Of a DNA stretch of 64,000 bases, positions 53,701 through 60,760 are shown piece after piece (within the stretch, counting starts at the first letter, position 1; the number at the start of each line of letters is the position of its first letter). The position numbers and the translations under genes were made by a program. The notes beneath the pieces are model-generated. The model had not been told where the DNA came from. It saw only the letters and a list, made by a program, of their open reading frames with translations, and ran no database searches. Source of the stretch: Mucilaginibacter frigoritolerans (lineage in GTDB: Bacteria > Bacteroidota > Bacteroidia > Sphingobacteriales > Sphingobacteriaceae); assembly GCF_007830615.1 (NCBI RefSeq), contig NZ_VLLI01000006.1:291145-355144 (forward strand), read 5' to 3'.

Positions 53701-54206
53701 GTACTCAACAAACTGACAACAAGAAAAGCAGTAGAATTACCCACCGTTAACGAACTACAGGTAATGGTGCCTGCACCGGCAATAGTTGTTGTAAAAGTAT
53801 TGCTGGACAGCGCAGAAATAACTACAGTACTTGAGTTTTGTGTAATACTACCGCTAACGGCAAGCGTAAAGCCGCTGTTTACAGTAAGAGTTGTAACAGT
53901 AGTAGTTGTACCAAGTACAATTAGTCCATTTACACCAAATATAAGGCTTGAAATTGTTGTTCCTGTTGATGAATTTATAACAGGCTGGTTATTAAAACCT
54001 ACGGTTACCCCAATTTGCACTATAGAACTGGTTCCTGGTACGCCACCACTATCCCAATTACCTGAATTAGACCAATCGCTGCTCAGTGCTCCTGTCCAGT
54101 TTGAGGTGGCCGCAGTAGAAACATTTACAACGCTGATCAATAGAATTATGCCGCAGAGTGCAAATTTTATTAGTTTAGGTTGATAGCTAAGTAAAAAAGT
54201 TTTCAT
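50757..54206 (-). CDS. Giant beta-repeat surface protein with T9SS type A sorting domain (copy 2)
   Basis: 1149 aa. Same plan as the neighbour at 47058: a signal peptide (ending VSTAA, after a longer N-terminus), about 430 residues of Ser/Thr/Gly-rich beta repeats that differ from copy 1, then the shared block ('GTVNAQRYISGGSNAYRGYR', 'SSIDWNTYSTTNNAAGIYAP', 'IPSGQGFFVKT'), the Fn3-like segment ('LLSFTATKAKDGALVAWTTE') and a sorting domain ('IMIYPNPVSSVMHLAI', 'SPGTYVIRVVNN', 'GKSTFIKLGN'). The two genes are in tandem on the same strand, 258 bases apart, so a duplication followed by change of the exposed N-terminal half is likely. Probable adhesin; ligand unknown. Confidence 0.88.
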   Translation of the reverse strand: MKTFLLSYQPKLIKFALCGIILLISVVNVSTAATSNWTGALSSDWSNSGNWDSGGVPGTSSIVQIGVTVGFNNQPVINSSTGTTISSLIFGVNGLIVLGTTTTVTTLTVNSGFTLAVSGSITQNSSTVVISALSSNTFTTTIAGAGTITCSSLTVGNSTAFLVVSLLSTNLVKVVSTIANLSISGGLVVNSTTQGTTVIPLVVAIGFNNATFSLQGGTTSVGTTIKTVNTTQGLILTGNSVPNISIDMPTGSSLTPVLQLAGAHAIDATSVANSIDFYNNTGGTGTCTVNYNGASQEVYTTSLSTILNTSPQVYQYLSLTGTGAKTPDGSLLTVGADLTSLTPTIVAFNTNNPTVTVGGNWINSSTANQGSGNITVTGSVTNNSSGTLSLGSANLSIATNYTNNLGGVYTQSTGTTIFNGSSAQSLTDNSTTGTTFNLVNFTSGGTKTMSGTGSFAVSSTGILTMAASTVLQTGNILTLNSASTSTATVAAIPSSASITGTVNAQRYISGGSNAYRGYRFLSSPVYTATTGSGSSANYYYSLGYLPTYVPLTSTSGTLGGFTKAGNPSVYLYRDNVVFTNSSFNTGNFRSINAINYTPSYFIGVDFDGGFNLHVGTGIMLFYRGDNSNLSTKWITTTSAESNVFVSTGTLNQQAVNVVNWYTQTTTLQHDVVSGNPSNYTGFNLVGNPYASSIDWNTYSTTNNAAGIYAPNVGNSIYIYNEVSKVYAVYNGTTGTNGGSRTIPSGQGFFVKTTAAGATMTFNEAAKVNTQVAGPTQPTGPTLLLSKRMTNDDLNTNSLQDIRLEMAADSINKEETVICFKSDAQNGFVVNEDSQYLTGSGKVGLCSMSADSVPLAINNIPLPKPNQTIVRLEIGATTDGVYTLNRTEINNIPKLYRVWLMDAYMKDSLDIRNNATYTFNLYKADGNSYGANRFSVVIRQDPAMMVHLLSFTATKAKDGALVAWTTENEDSYTNFTVERSTDGGSTFNALGSLLSNGTGNYSFLDKTPLLTSDKYRVQVTDLNGGITYSPVMTLNYDVSNNAQASNNIMIYPNPVSSVMHLAINQNNGSSNISSLQLADLNSNINKTTNPTTYDIKIISLAGYVVKTETSSQPTWQDNVSALSPGTYVIRVVNNNDKSLVGKSTFIKLGN

Positions 54207-54682
54207 AGCAAATACTTAAAGGTTAAATACTGTAGACGCAGATAGATCAATTTTACTCTTTGCAAAACCCGGGGAATGGTAATTACAAAACTGTAAAAAG
54301 TTTAGTTATGCAATATCAACATATTAAATAACAAGAAAATATTAACTTCAAATTATTAAATAATAAAAAGGCAGCTAAATACAAATAGGTATAAAAATAG
54401 CGACAAAATAGACTCATAAACAGCGCTTAAACACCTATTAAACACCAGTTAAAATACCCATTGTTTTAAACTGATTTATAAAAATACCCTCACATTGTTT
54501 TTCTAAAGGAAATACTTGGTTTACTAAAAGTAAATATTTTAATCTAAAAATAATAATTATTGATAAAAAAAAATAAAGCTATGAAGAGTAAAAAGGAAGA
54601 AATAATAAAGAAAAAGGGTTAATAAACACAGCAATGTTTATTAACCCTTAATTTAAAGAGAAGAAAAAATAGAATGCGAAGC
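54207..54682. other. Intergenic region between copy 2 of the T9SS gene and lpd
   Basis: 476 bases, very A/T-rich, with an A-rich tract around 54540-54610. It contains the lpd terminator at its right end. No exact TAnnTTTG promoter for the T9SS gene could be found in it. Confidence 0.45.
54612..54651 (-). terminator. Terminator of lpd
   Basis: Perfect 14-bp inverted repeat AAGGGTTAATAAAC / GTTTATTAACCCTT (54614-54627, 54636-54649); on the minus strand it is followed by TTTCTTTATT, after the lpd stop. Confidence 0.8.
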
Positions 54683-56086
54683 TTAAATATGTATAGCCCG
54701 GTTTGCTGTAGCAGCCAAACAAGCTTCACGCATAGCTTCTGTATAGGTTGGGTGAGCGTGGCTCATCCGTGAAATGTCTTCAGCTGACGCACGGTATTCC
54801 ATAGCAACAACAGCTTCGGCAATCATATCAGCAGCCCTTGGACCGATCATGTGTACACCTAATATTTCATCTGTGTTGGCATCGGCTAATACTTTTACAA
54901 AACCGTCCAAATCGCCGCTTGCACGAGCACGACCGCTTGCTTTGAATGGGAATGAGCCTGTTTTATATTTTACGCCGACTGCTTTAAGCTGTTCTTCAGT
55001 TTGCCCTACAGCAGCAACTTCCGGCCAGGTATAAACCACACCCGGAATAAGGTTATAGTCGATATGTGGTTTTTGTCCGGCAATGATTTCTGCAACTAAA
55101 GTACCTTCATCTTCGGCTTTGTGCGCAAGCATGGCCCCTTTAATTACATCACCAATGGCATAAATACCTTTTACGCTGGTTTCCAAATGATCATTAACAG
55201 GAATTTTACGACCGCGTTCCTCAACGGTAATACCAATTTTATCTAAGCCCAAACCATCGGTATAAGCAACACGGCCAACGGCTACCAGGCAATAATCGCC
55301 TTTAAGTTCCTTCTTTTCGCCTTTAGGGTCGTCAAAAGTTACCGTAACTTCTTTCCCTTTTACTGTGGCACCGGTAACTTTATGGCCCAGGTAAAATTCC
55401 ATGCCTAGTTTTTGTAAAACCTTTTGTAATTCTTTACCCAAACTTTTATCCATAGTAGGGATAATGGAATCCATAAACTCAATTACAGAAACCTTGGCCC
55501 CTAAACGGGCATAAACAGATCCCAGTTCCAAACCAATAACGCCACCTCCAATTAATACCAGGTGTTTCGGTACTTCAGTAAGTGTTAAAGCTTCGGTAGA
55601 GGTAATAATGCGTTTTTTGTCAGTCTTGATAAAAGGAAGCGCTGATGGTTTTGAGCCGGTAGCGATGATCACATTAGTACCAGTAATTTCAGTTTCTGTA
55701 CCATCAGCTTTTTTTATAGTGATGGTGTTTTTGTCCTTAAAAGAACCAACGCCTGTATGAACATCAATTTTGTTCTTTTTCATCAGGTAAGCTATGCCGC
55801 TTGTATTGGCATCAACCACTTCCTGTTTGCGTTTAATCATCTGGCCGAAATCAATCTTCAAATTATCCAGCTTTATACCATGAGCAGTAAATGCATGGGC
55901 AGCATTGTGGTAGTGTTCAGAAGAATCGAGCAGGGCTTTTGAAGGGATACAGCCAACATTAAGGCAGGTACCACCTAAAGTATTATATTTTTCAATGATA
56001 GCAGTTTTTAAACCCAGTTGGGCACAACGTATAGCGGCAACGTAACCTCCAGGGCCCGAACCGATAACGATAACATCATATTGCAT
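54683..56086 (-). CDS. lpdA: Dihydrolipoyl dehydrogenase (E3)
   Basis: 467 aa, cytosolic FAD enzyme that reoxidises the lipoyl groups of 2-oxoacid dehydrogenases and the glycine cleavage system with NAD+. FAD site 'DVIVIGSGPGGYVAAIRCAQ', redox-active disulfide C41-x4-C46 in 'GGTCLNVGCIPSK', NAD site 'VLIGGGVIGLELGSVYARLG', 'YAIGDV', and the C-terminal His-Glu pair in 'MSHAHPTYTEAM'. The frame opens 26 codons earlier (56164), but the -7 box lies in that stretch and the standard start is 'MQYDVIVIGSG' at 56086. No E1/E2 gene is near, so this is a free-standing E3. Confidence 0.95.
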   Translation of the reverse strand: MQYDVIVIGSGPGGYVAAIRCAQLGLKTAIIEKYNTLGGTCLNVGCIPSKALLDSSEHYHNAAHAFTAHGIKLDNLKIDFGQMIKRKQEVVDANTSGIAYLMKKNKIDVHTGVGSFKDKNTITIKKADGTETEITGTNVIIATGSKPSALPFIKTDKKRIITSTEALTLTEVPKHLVLIGGGVIGLELGSVYARLGAKVSVIEFMDSIIPTMDKSLGKELQKVLQKLGMEFYLGHKVTGATVKGKEVTVTFDDPKGEKKELKGDYCLVAVGRVAYTDGLGLDKIGITVEERGRKIPVNDHLETSVKGIYAIGDVIKGAMLAHKAEDEGTLVAEIIAGQKPHIDYNLIPGVVYTWPEVAAVGQTEEQLKAVGVKYKTGSFPFKASGRARASGDLDGFVKVLADANTDEILGVHMIGPRAADMIAEAVVAMEYRASAEDISRMSHAHPTYTEAMREACLAATANRAIHI

Positions 56087-56110
56087 AAGCTTGTAAATTG
56101 TTTTGGAGCA

Positions 56111-56118
56111 CAAAGTTA
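56111..56118 (-). promoter_or_regulatory. -7 box for lpdA
   Basis: On the minus strand TAACTTTG matches TAnnTTTG, 24 bases before the ATG at 56086; it excludes the longer upstream start. Confidence 0.55.
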
Positions 56119-56239
56119 AGCAATATTGAGGGCCTATAAAACTGTAAACTAATAAAGTTGACAATAGCGTTATTAACCTTCCACCTACATTTGCCTACGT
56201 TGTAATTTCGCAGTGAAGCACTGGCCGAAAATCAAACGC

Positions 56240-56602
56240 TTAAATAAAAAATGATAGCGACATAGCCATTATGGCAGGCAAAGCCTGAATAAAAAATATC
56301 TTTTTGGATACGCTGTAAGCACCATAAAGCCCGGCGACAATTATACAACTCAGAAAAAACAGAGAAACATTATTTTGCCAGTTGCTATCTTTTATAAAAA
56401 AACTCCACAACAAGCCTGCCGCCAGGAAACCATTATACAGACCCTGATTAGCAGCCATTGTTTTAGTCTCTTTAAACAATGCAGCCGGAATATGGGTAAA
56501 TACTTTGGGGCCACGTGTTGTCCAAACAAACATCTCCAGCCATAAAAAATAAAAATGCTCAGCAATAATTATTGCTATTAATGCGCGGGTAATTAAATAC
56601 AT
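56240..56602 (-). CDS. DUF1304 membrane protein
   Basis: 120 aa with four hydrophobic helices. DUF1304 marks: 'IIIAEHFYFLWLEMFVWTT', 'ANQGLYNGFLAAGLLWSFF', 'CIIVAGLYGAYSVSKKIFFI' and 'QALPAIMAM'. The frame extends 29 codons upstream to 56689, but family members begin directly before the first helix, so the ATG at 56602 ('MYLITRALIAIII') is chosen. Function unknown. Divergent from DUF302. Confidence 0.87.
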   Translation of the reverse strand: MYLITRALIAIIIAEHFYFLWLEMFVWTTRGPKVFTHIPAALFKETKTMAANQGLYNGFLAAGLLWSFFIKDSNWQNNVSLFFLSCIIVAGLYGAYSVSKKIFFIQALPAIMAMSLSFFI

Positions 56603-56707
56603 GTAATTGAGGTTTATCTTGATTAAAAGTAAGGAATAAATCAGGAATCTACCGATCTTTATATGGTCAATATCCTTTTTAAAATTCATTTGCCATTAAC
56701 CAATATT

Positions 56708-57091
56708 ATGAATCCTCAAGGAATTACTATAAAAGTCAGCCCATACACTGTAAAGGAAACAATTGATCACTTGCAAGCTATCCTGCAAAGTAATGGTGTA
56801 ACCATCTATGCACGAATAAATCAACAAGATGAATTACAAAAAACCGGGCAAGTCATTCTCCCGCTTGAATTTATTCTGTTTGGTAATCCTAAATCAGGCG
56901 GCCCAATCATGGTAGAAAATCCGATGGCAGCACTTGATCTGCCTTTAAAAGTTATTGCCTGGCAGGGTAGTGATCAAAAAGTTTTGGTAGCTTATAACAG
57001 CGCAGCCTACATTAAGGAAAGGCATTCATTGTCAGACCACGTTAGCGCACCTATTGATCTTGATCCATTAATGATAAAGGTTTTAGGGTAG
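56708..57091 (+). CDS. DUF302 family protein
   Basis: 127 aa, cytosolic by sequence. DUF302 marks: 'KVSPYTVKETIDHLQAILQ', 'GVTIYARINQQDELQKTG', 'FGNPKSGGPIMVENPMAALD', 'LPLKVIAWQGSDQKVLVAYN'. The ATG at 56708 is preferred over 56663 because the family starts just before the first strand. Function unknown; a heme or small-molecule link has been suggested for related proteins, but nothing here tests it. Confidence 0.87.
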   Translation: MNPQGITIKVSPYTVKETIDHLQAILQSNGVTIYARINQQDELQKTGQVILPLEFILFGNPKSGGPIMVENPMAALDLPLKVIAWQGSDQKVLVAYNSAAYIKERHSLSDHVSAPIDLDPLMIKVLG

Positions 57092-57123
57092 AATAAAAAC
57101 ATCTTATACTTTATATTTCAAAC

Positions 57124-57152
57124 AAAAAAAGCCCTCCAAAACTGAAGGACTT
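57124..57152 (-). terminator. Terminator of recA
   Basis: On the minus strand the stem AAGTCCTTC / GGAGGGCTT (two G-U pairs) is followed by TTTTTTTG, some 50 bases after the recA stop. Confidence 0.75.
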
Positions 57153-57200
57153 CTATTTTATATCGACAAAACCACTTTTAAAATCAGTGGGATCATTAAG

Positions 57201-58208
57201 TTATGCTTCTGCCAGATGATCACCAGTTACAGTTTCTTTTATTTTAGTTTCCAGTTCATCCATTAGTTCAGGATTATCCAATATCAGCTGTTTTACAGCA
57301 TCACGACCCTGACCTAAACGGGTTTCACCATAGCTAAACCATGAACCTGCTTTTTTGATGATGTTATGCTCAACACCCAGGTCGATAATTTCACCGGCTT
57401 TAGAAATACCCTCGCCAAACATAATATCAAACTCTGCTACACGGAACGGAGGAGCTACTTTGTTTTTCACAATTTTTACTTTAACCCTGTTGCCTGATAC
57501 TTCATCAGTATCTTTAATTTGTGATATACGACGAACATCCAAACGTACCGATGCATAAAACTTAAGTGCATTACCACCGGTAGTTGTTTCAGGGTTACCG
57601 AACATTACACCAATTTTATCGCGTAGCTGGTTAATAAATATGCAGCAACATCCGGTTTTGCTAATGGTACCGGTTAATTTACGCAAAGCCTGTGACATTA
57701 AACGCGCCTGTAAACCCATTTTTGAGTCGCCCATTTCGCCTTCAATTTCAGCCTTCGGAACTAACGCAGCAACGGAGTCAATAACCAAAATATCAATAGC
57801 ACCAGAACGGATCAGGTTATCAGCAATTTCCAATGCCTGCTCACCATTATCTGGTTGCGATATCAGCAAATTCTCAACATCAACACCTAATTTTTTAGCA
57901 TAAAAACGATCAAAGGCATGCTCGGCATCAATAAAAGCAGCAATACCACCTGCTTTTTGCGATTCGGCGATTGCATGAATAGCTAATGTTGTTTTACCCG
58001 ATGATTCCGGACCATATATTTCAATCACTCTTCCTTTAGGTAAGCCGCCAACTCCTAAAGCAATATCAAGCCCCAAAGAACCTGTTGATATCACTTCAGT
58101 TGCCTCAATTACGGTGTCACCCAGCTTCATGATGGTACCTTTTCCGTATGATTTTTCCAGCTTATCTAAGGTTAGCTGTAATGCTTTTAATTTATCTGCG
58201 TTGCTCAT
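57201..58208 (-). CDS. recA: Recombinase RecA
   Basis: 335 aa, cytosolic. RecA forms filaments on single-stranded DNA, promotes strand exchange and triggers LexA cleavage. P-loop '[20 protein letters not shown]', Walker B '[15 protein letters not shown]', L1/L2 region '[20 protein letters not shown]' and '[20 protein letters not shown]', and the C-terminal domain from about residue 270. Slightly short at the acidic C-terminus but within the normal range. It has its own promoter and terminator. Confidence 0.97.
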   Translation of the reverse strand: MSNADKLKALQLTLDKLEKSYGKGTIMKLGDTVIEATEVISTGSLGLDIALGVGGLPKGRVIEIYGPESSGKTTLAIHAIAESQKAGGIAAFIDAEHAFDRFYAKKLGVDVENLLISQPDNGEQALEIADNLIRSGAIDILVIDSVAALVPKAEIEGEMGDSKMGLQARLMSQALRKLTGTISKTGCCCIFINQLRDKIGVMFGNPETTTGGNALKFYASVRLDVRRISQIKDTDEVSGNRVKVKIVKNKVAPPFRVAEFDIMFGEGISKAGEIIDLGVEHNIIKKAGSWFSYGETRLGQGRDAVKQLILDNPELMDELETKIKETVTGDHLAEA

Positions 58209-58225
58209 GTTGTAAATCGTGTCAA

Positions 58226-58233
58226 CAAATGTA
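58226..58233 (-). promoter_or_regulatory. -7 box for recA
   Basis: On the minus strand TACATTTG matches TAnnTTTG, 17 bases before the recA ATG. A TTTG at 58248-58251 is only 14 bases upstream, short for a -33. No SOS-type palindrome was noticed. Confidence 0.5.
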
Positions 58234-58344
58234 AAATATATTATTTACAAATACTAATATTTTTAGTAATTAATTCTTTAGGAACGTCACTGCAAATGAC
58301 AATGGGATTATTTTCTATGAAATTACTTAACCTAATGATAGCAA

Positions 58345-59106
58345 TCAAATATCTTTATCCACACTCCTTTTAGCCAGTTCTTTACTGATCTTATTCAAAG
58401 CGTTTTTCTTTTTCTGATCTTTTGCTTTCTTTAATTTCAATGCTTCGGCTTTTAGCAGCGCAGCTTCGGTATGGGTACGTTCATAATACTTACAAAACCA
58501 GCTAATGGGGCAAATTTCGCATTTGGGGCTACGGGCTATACAAATATACCGGCCATGCAATATGAGCCAGTGATGGGCGATACCTAATGTATCTTGTGGC
58601 AAGTACTCTATTAATTGCTTTTCTACAGCTAACGGTGTACGGGCATTGGTAGTTAAACCAATCCGGTTTGACACCCTGAACACATGTGTATCAACAGCTA
58701 TGGCCGGCGCATCAAACACTACAGAAGCTATAACATTGGCCGTTTTACGACCTACACCGGGCATTTTTTGTAAGTCATCAATCCCTGCAGGCACTTCAAT
58801 ATTAAAAACATCAACCAACATTTTTGCCATGCCTACTAAGTGCTTAGCCTTATTATTAGGATAGCTTACACTACGAATATAATTGAATACTTCATCCGGC
58901 GTAGATGCTGCCAGAGATTCGGGTGTTGGGAAACGCTCAAATAATGCCGGAGTAACCTGATTGATCCGCTTATCGGTGCATTGTGCTGAAAGAATTACTG
59001 CTATTAATAACTGAAATGGGCTGCCATAATGCAACTCTGTAACCGCGTTGGGTTGTTGCTTGGAAAAATATTCAACAAAGTGCTTGTAGCGTTCGGGCTT
59101 TTTCAT
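58345..59106 (-). CDS. nth: Endonuclease III (DNA glycosylase/AP lyase)
   Basis: 253 aa, cytosolic base-excision repair enzyme for oxidised pyrimidines. Helix-hairpin-helix with the catalytic Lys in 'MPGVGRKTANVI', the catalytic Asp in 'IAVDTHVFRV', and a 4Fe-4S loop C-x6-C-x2-C-x5-C ('CIARSPKCEICPISWFC'). A Lys-rich C-terminal tail of about 35 residues ('KLKKAKDQKKKNALNK') extends beyond the usual length and may help DNA binding. It follows recA's promoter region on the same strand, but 111 bases upstream of the recA promoter box, so a shared repair transcript is not certain. Confidence 0.93.
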   Translation of the reverse strand: MKKPERYKHFVEYFSKQQPNAVTELHYGSPFQLLIAVILSAQCTDKRINQVTPALFERFPTPESLAASTPDEVFNYIRSVSYPNNKAKHLVGMAKMLVDVFNIEVPAGIDDLQKMPGVGRKTANVIASVVFDAPAIAVDTHVFRVSNRIGLTTNARTPLAVEKQLIEYLPQDTLGIAHHWLILHGRYICIARSPKCEICPISWFCKYYERTHTEAALLKAEALKLKKAKDQKKKNALNKISKELAKRSVDKDI

Positions 59107-59266
59107 GGAACTATTGAGGCATTAGCGTTTTAATAAACAACTTCATATTGATATACCTTTCAGCAATAATCATCAATTAAACGCAAAAACAAAAGAAGCA
59201 ATGGATTTTTTTACAAATACCAACTGTGACCAATAATCTATTGAAGGTTCAGGAAAAAAGTGGAAA

Positions 59267-59317
59267 GGTTCACAAATCATCAGCTATTTATAAAAAAACG
59301 GCTTTGATCTGTGAACC
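59267..59317. repeat. Inverted repeat GGTTCACAAATCA / TGATCTGTGAACC
   Basis: Arms at 59267-59279 and 59305-59317 pair over 12 of 13 positions around a 25-base loop. An additional GGTTCAGG is at 59246. Lies between the small gene at 59335 and nth. Confidence 0.6.
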
Positions 59318-59334
59318 AGTTCTGTTATTTACTC

Positions 59335-59529
59335 TTAACGCAAGCTCTTTGAATAATCCAAAATATGATGGATTGTTTGAAGTTTAGGGGCCTTTTTCAA
59401 AAGATCCAAATCAGCACGAAGCGAATGATAAAACATCAATTCGTCGCCTTCCAAATTCTCTTGTAATTCCTCGTTCACTCTGGCTTTGTTAGTCAGTAAA
59501 TTTAAAGTTGCTGTAAAGGTTTCGTCCAT
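59335..59529 (-). CDS. Small acidic protein of unknown function
   Basis: 64 aa, cytosolic, helical and charged ('NEELQENLEGDELMFYHSLR', 'ADLDLLKKAP'). Not recognised. It has a good -7 box upstream and lies between nth and the sigma factor, same strand as both, with a terminator separating it from the sigma gene. The layout suggests a real gene, not a chance frame. Confidence 0.6.
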   Translation of the reverse strand: MDETFTATLNLLTNKARVNEELQENLEGDELMFYHSLRADLDLLKKAPKLQTIHHILDYSKSLR

Positions 59530-59571
59530 AAGCTTTTTTAAAATTTAGTTTACAGATACTAAACGACATCT

Positions 59572-59579
59572 CAAATATA
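59572..59579 (-). promoter_or_regulatory. -7 box for the small acidic protein gene
   Basis: On the minus strand TATATTTG matches TAnnTTTG, 42 bases before ATG 59529. Confidence 0.5.
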
Positions 59580-59672
59580 ATATTTTATCAAGATGAAAAT
59601 TAAATGAAATTTATTTTATCAAGTTCATAAGTTATTGAAAATGAAGGGCAGAAAAAGCTGCTATTAACTAAA

Positions 59673-59705
59673 AAAGTCCGGAAGAGAGAATCTCTTTCGG
59701 ACTTT
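59673..59705 (-). terminator. Terminator of the ECF sigma factor gene
   Basis: 15-bp stem AAAGTCCGGAAGAGA / TCTCTTTCGGACTTT (one G-T pair) with a 3-base loop; followed by TTTTAGTTAAT on the minus strand. Confidence 0.85.
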
Positions 59706-59731
59706 ACTAAATATCGAACCTCTGGGTTAAA

Positions 59732-60316
59732 TTAGTTTTTCAAGCTTAATTCTTTACTCTGCATCATTTTCCGCAGGTTATTGAGTGCATAACGCATACG
59801 ACCAAGAGCTGTATTAATACTTACATCGGTAATGTCAGCAATTTCCTTAAAGCTCATGTCGCCAAAGTGACGCATTATCAAAACTTCTTTCTGCTCGGCC
59901 GGGAGTAAATGAATCAGTGATTTAAGATCTTTATACGTTTGTTCGCGTACCATCCGATCTTCTGTACTTTCATCATAATTGCCCAAAACTTCAAAAATAT
60001 CAAAGTCATCGCCATTATTAATCATTGGCGCTCGTTTTTCCCTACGGAAATGGTCAATTACCAGATTATGCGCTATACGGGTAACCCAGGGTAAAAACTT
60101 ACCTTCTTCATTGTATTTACCTGCTTTTAAGGTATTGATAACCTTAATAAAGGTATCCTGAAAAATATCTTCGGCCAGATATTCGTCTTTTACCAGCAAA
60201 TAAATTGAAGTGTAAATTTTTGATTGATAGCGTCGGATCAGTTCTACTAATCCAGCTTCGTCACCCACGATGTAATGATGGATTAGATCCTGATCACTTT
60301 TCAATTGAAAATCCAT
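59732..60316 (-). CDS. RNA polymerase ECF-type sigma factor (sigma-70 family)
   Basis: 194 aa. Region 2: 'LVELIRRYQSKIYTSIYLLV', 'EDIFQDTFIKVINTLKAGKY' (core binding), 'FLPWVTRIAHNLVIDHFRRE' (-10 recognition). Region 4: 'LLPAEQKEVLIMRHFGDMSF' and 'EIADITDVSINTALGRMRYAL' (helix-turn-helix for -35). No anti-sigma gene is adjacent, so its regulation is not apparent. Target promoters unknown; adhesion or envelope genes nearby are possible but untested. Confidence 0.9.
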   Translation of the reverse strand: MDFQLKSDQDLIHHYIVGDEAGLVELIRRYQSKIYTSIYLLVKDEYLAEDIFQDTFIKVINTLKAGKYNEEGKFLPWVTRIAHNLVIDHFRREKRAPMINNGDDFDIFEVLGNYDESTEDRMVREQTYKDLKSLIHLLPAEQKEVLIMRHFGDMSFKEIADITDVSINTALGRMRYALNNLRKMMQSKELSLKN

Positions 60317-60760
60317 AGAAAAACTACTTAACTTAATTAAATACTAATAATTATTGAGTAGAGTTTTATCTATACGGTTCTTTTTAGGGGTTGAAAAAAA
60401 TTCTTATTCAAATAAACCAATTTATCATTAAAAAAACAAATAATATTTCCCTGGTCAAATGTTAATATTTGTTAAATAATACTTTTCGTTATACTTACCA
60501 CATTTTATAGGGTATACGATAATCAATAAAATAGAGTTGCCGCGATATGTCAGCCCAATGCAAACTAATTGGTAATTTGATAAATAACTCGCTACTAATC
60601 ACAAACACATTTGGATACTGCTAAATATTTTAGGATTTTTGCGTTTTGGAAAAATGCCCATAGTCTATGATTGATAGATCGTAGCAAAAATGGCCTAAAC
60701 TTTCAACTATAGTAATTTTTGCAGCTACTATGGACAATGGTCTATAGCCTATTAACTAAC
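60317..60760. other. Intergenic region between the sigma factor and uvrA
   Basis: 444 bases, A/T-rich, between divergent genes. The right part (about 60660-60750) holds variants of the words CTATGG, GTCTATAG and GATAGATC. Just before uvrA, TAATTTTTG (60713-60721) is one base longer than the -7 consensus. No RNA gene recognised. Confidence 0.45.

Noticed and set aside
53389..54183. 264-codon open frame on the plus strand
   Set aside because: It lies antisense to the N-terminal repeats of the T9SS protein (copy 2). Val/Pro-rich translation is the mirror of Thr/Asn/Gly codons; no start signal or family match.
56087..56164. Longer start of lpdA
   Set aside because: Contains the promoter box; the FAD-binding N-terminus begins at 56086.
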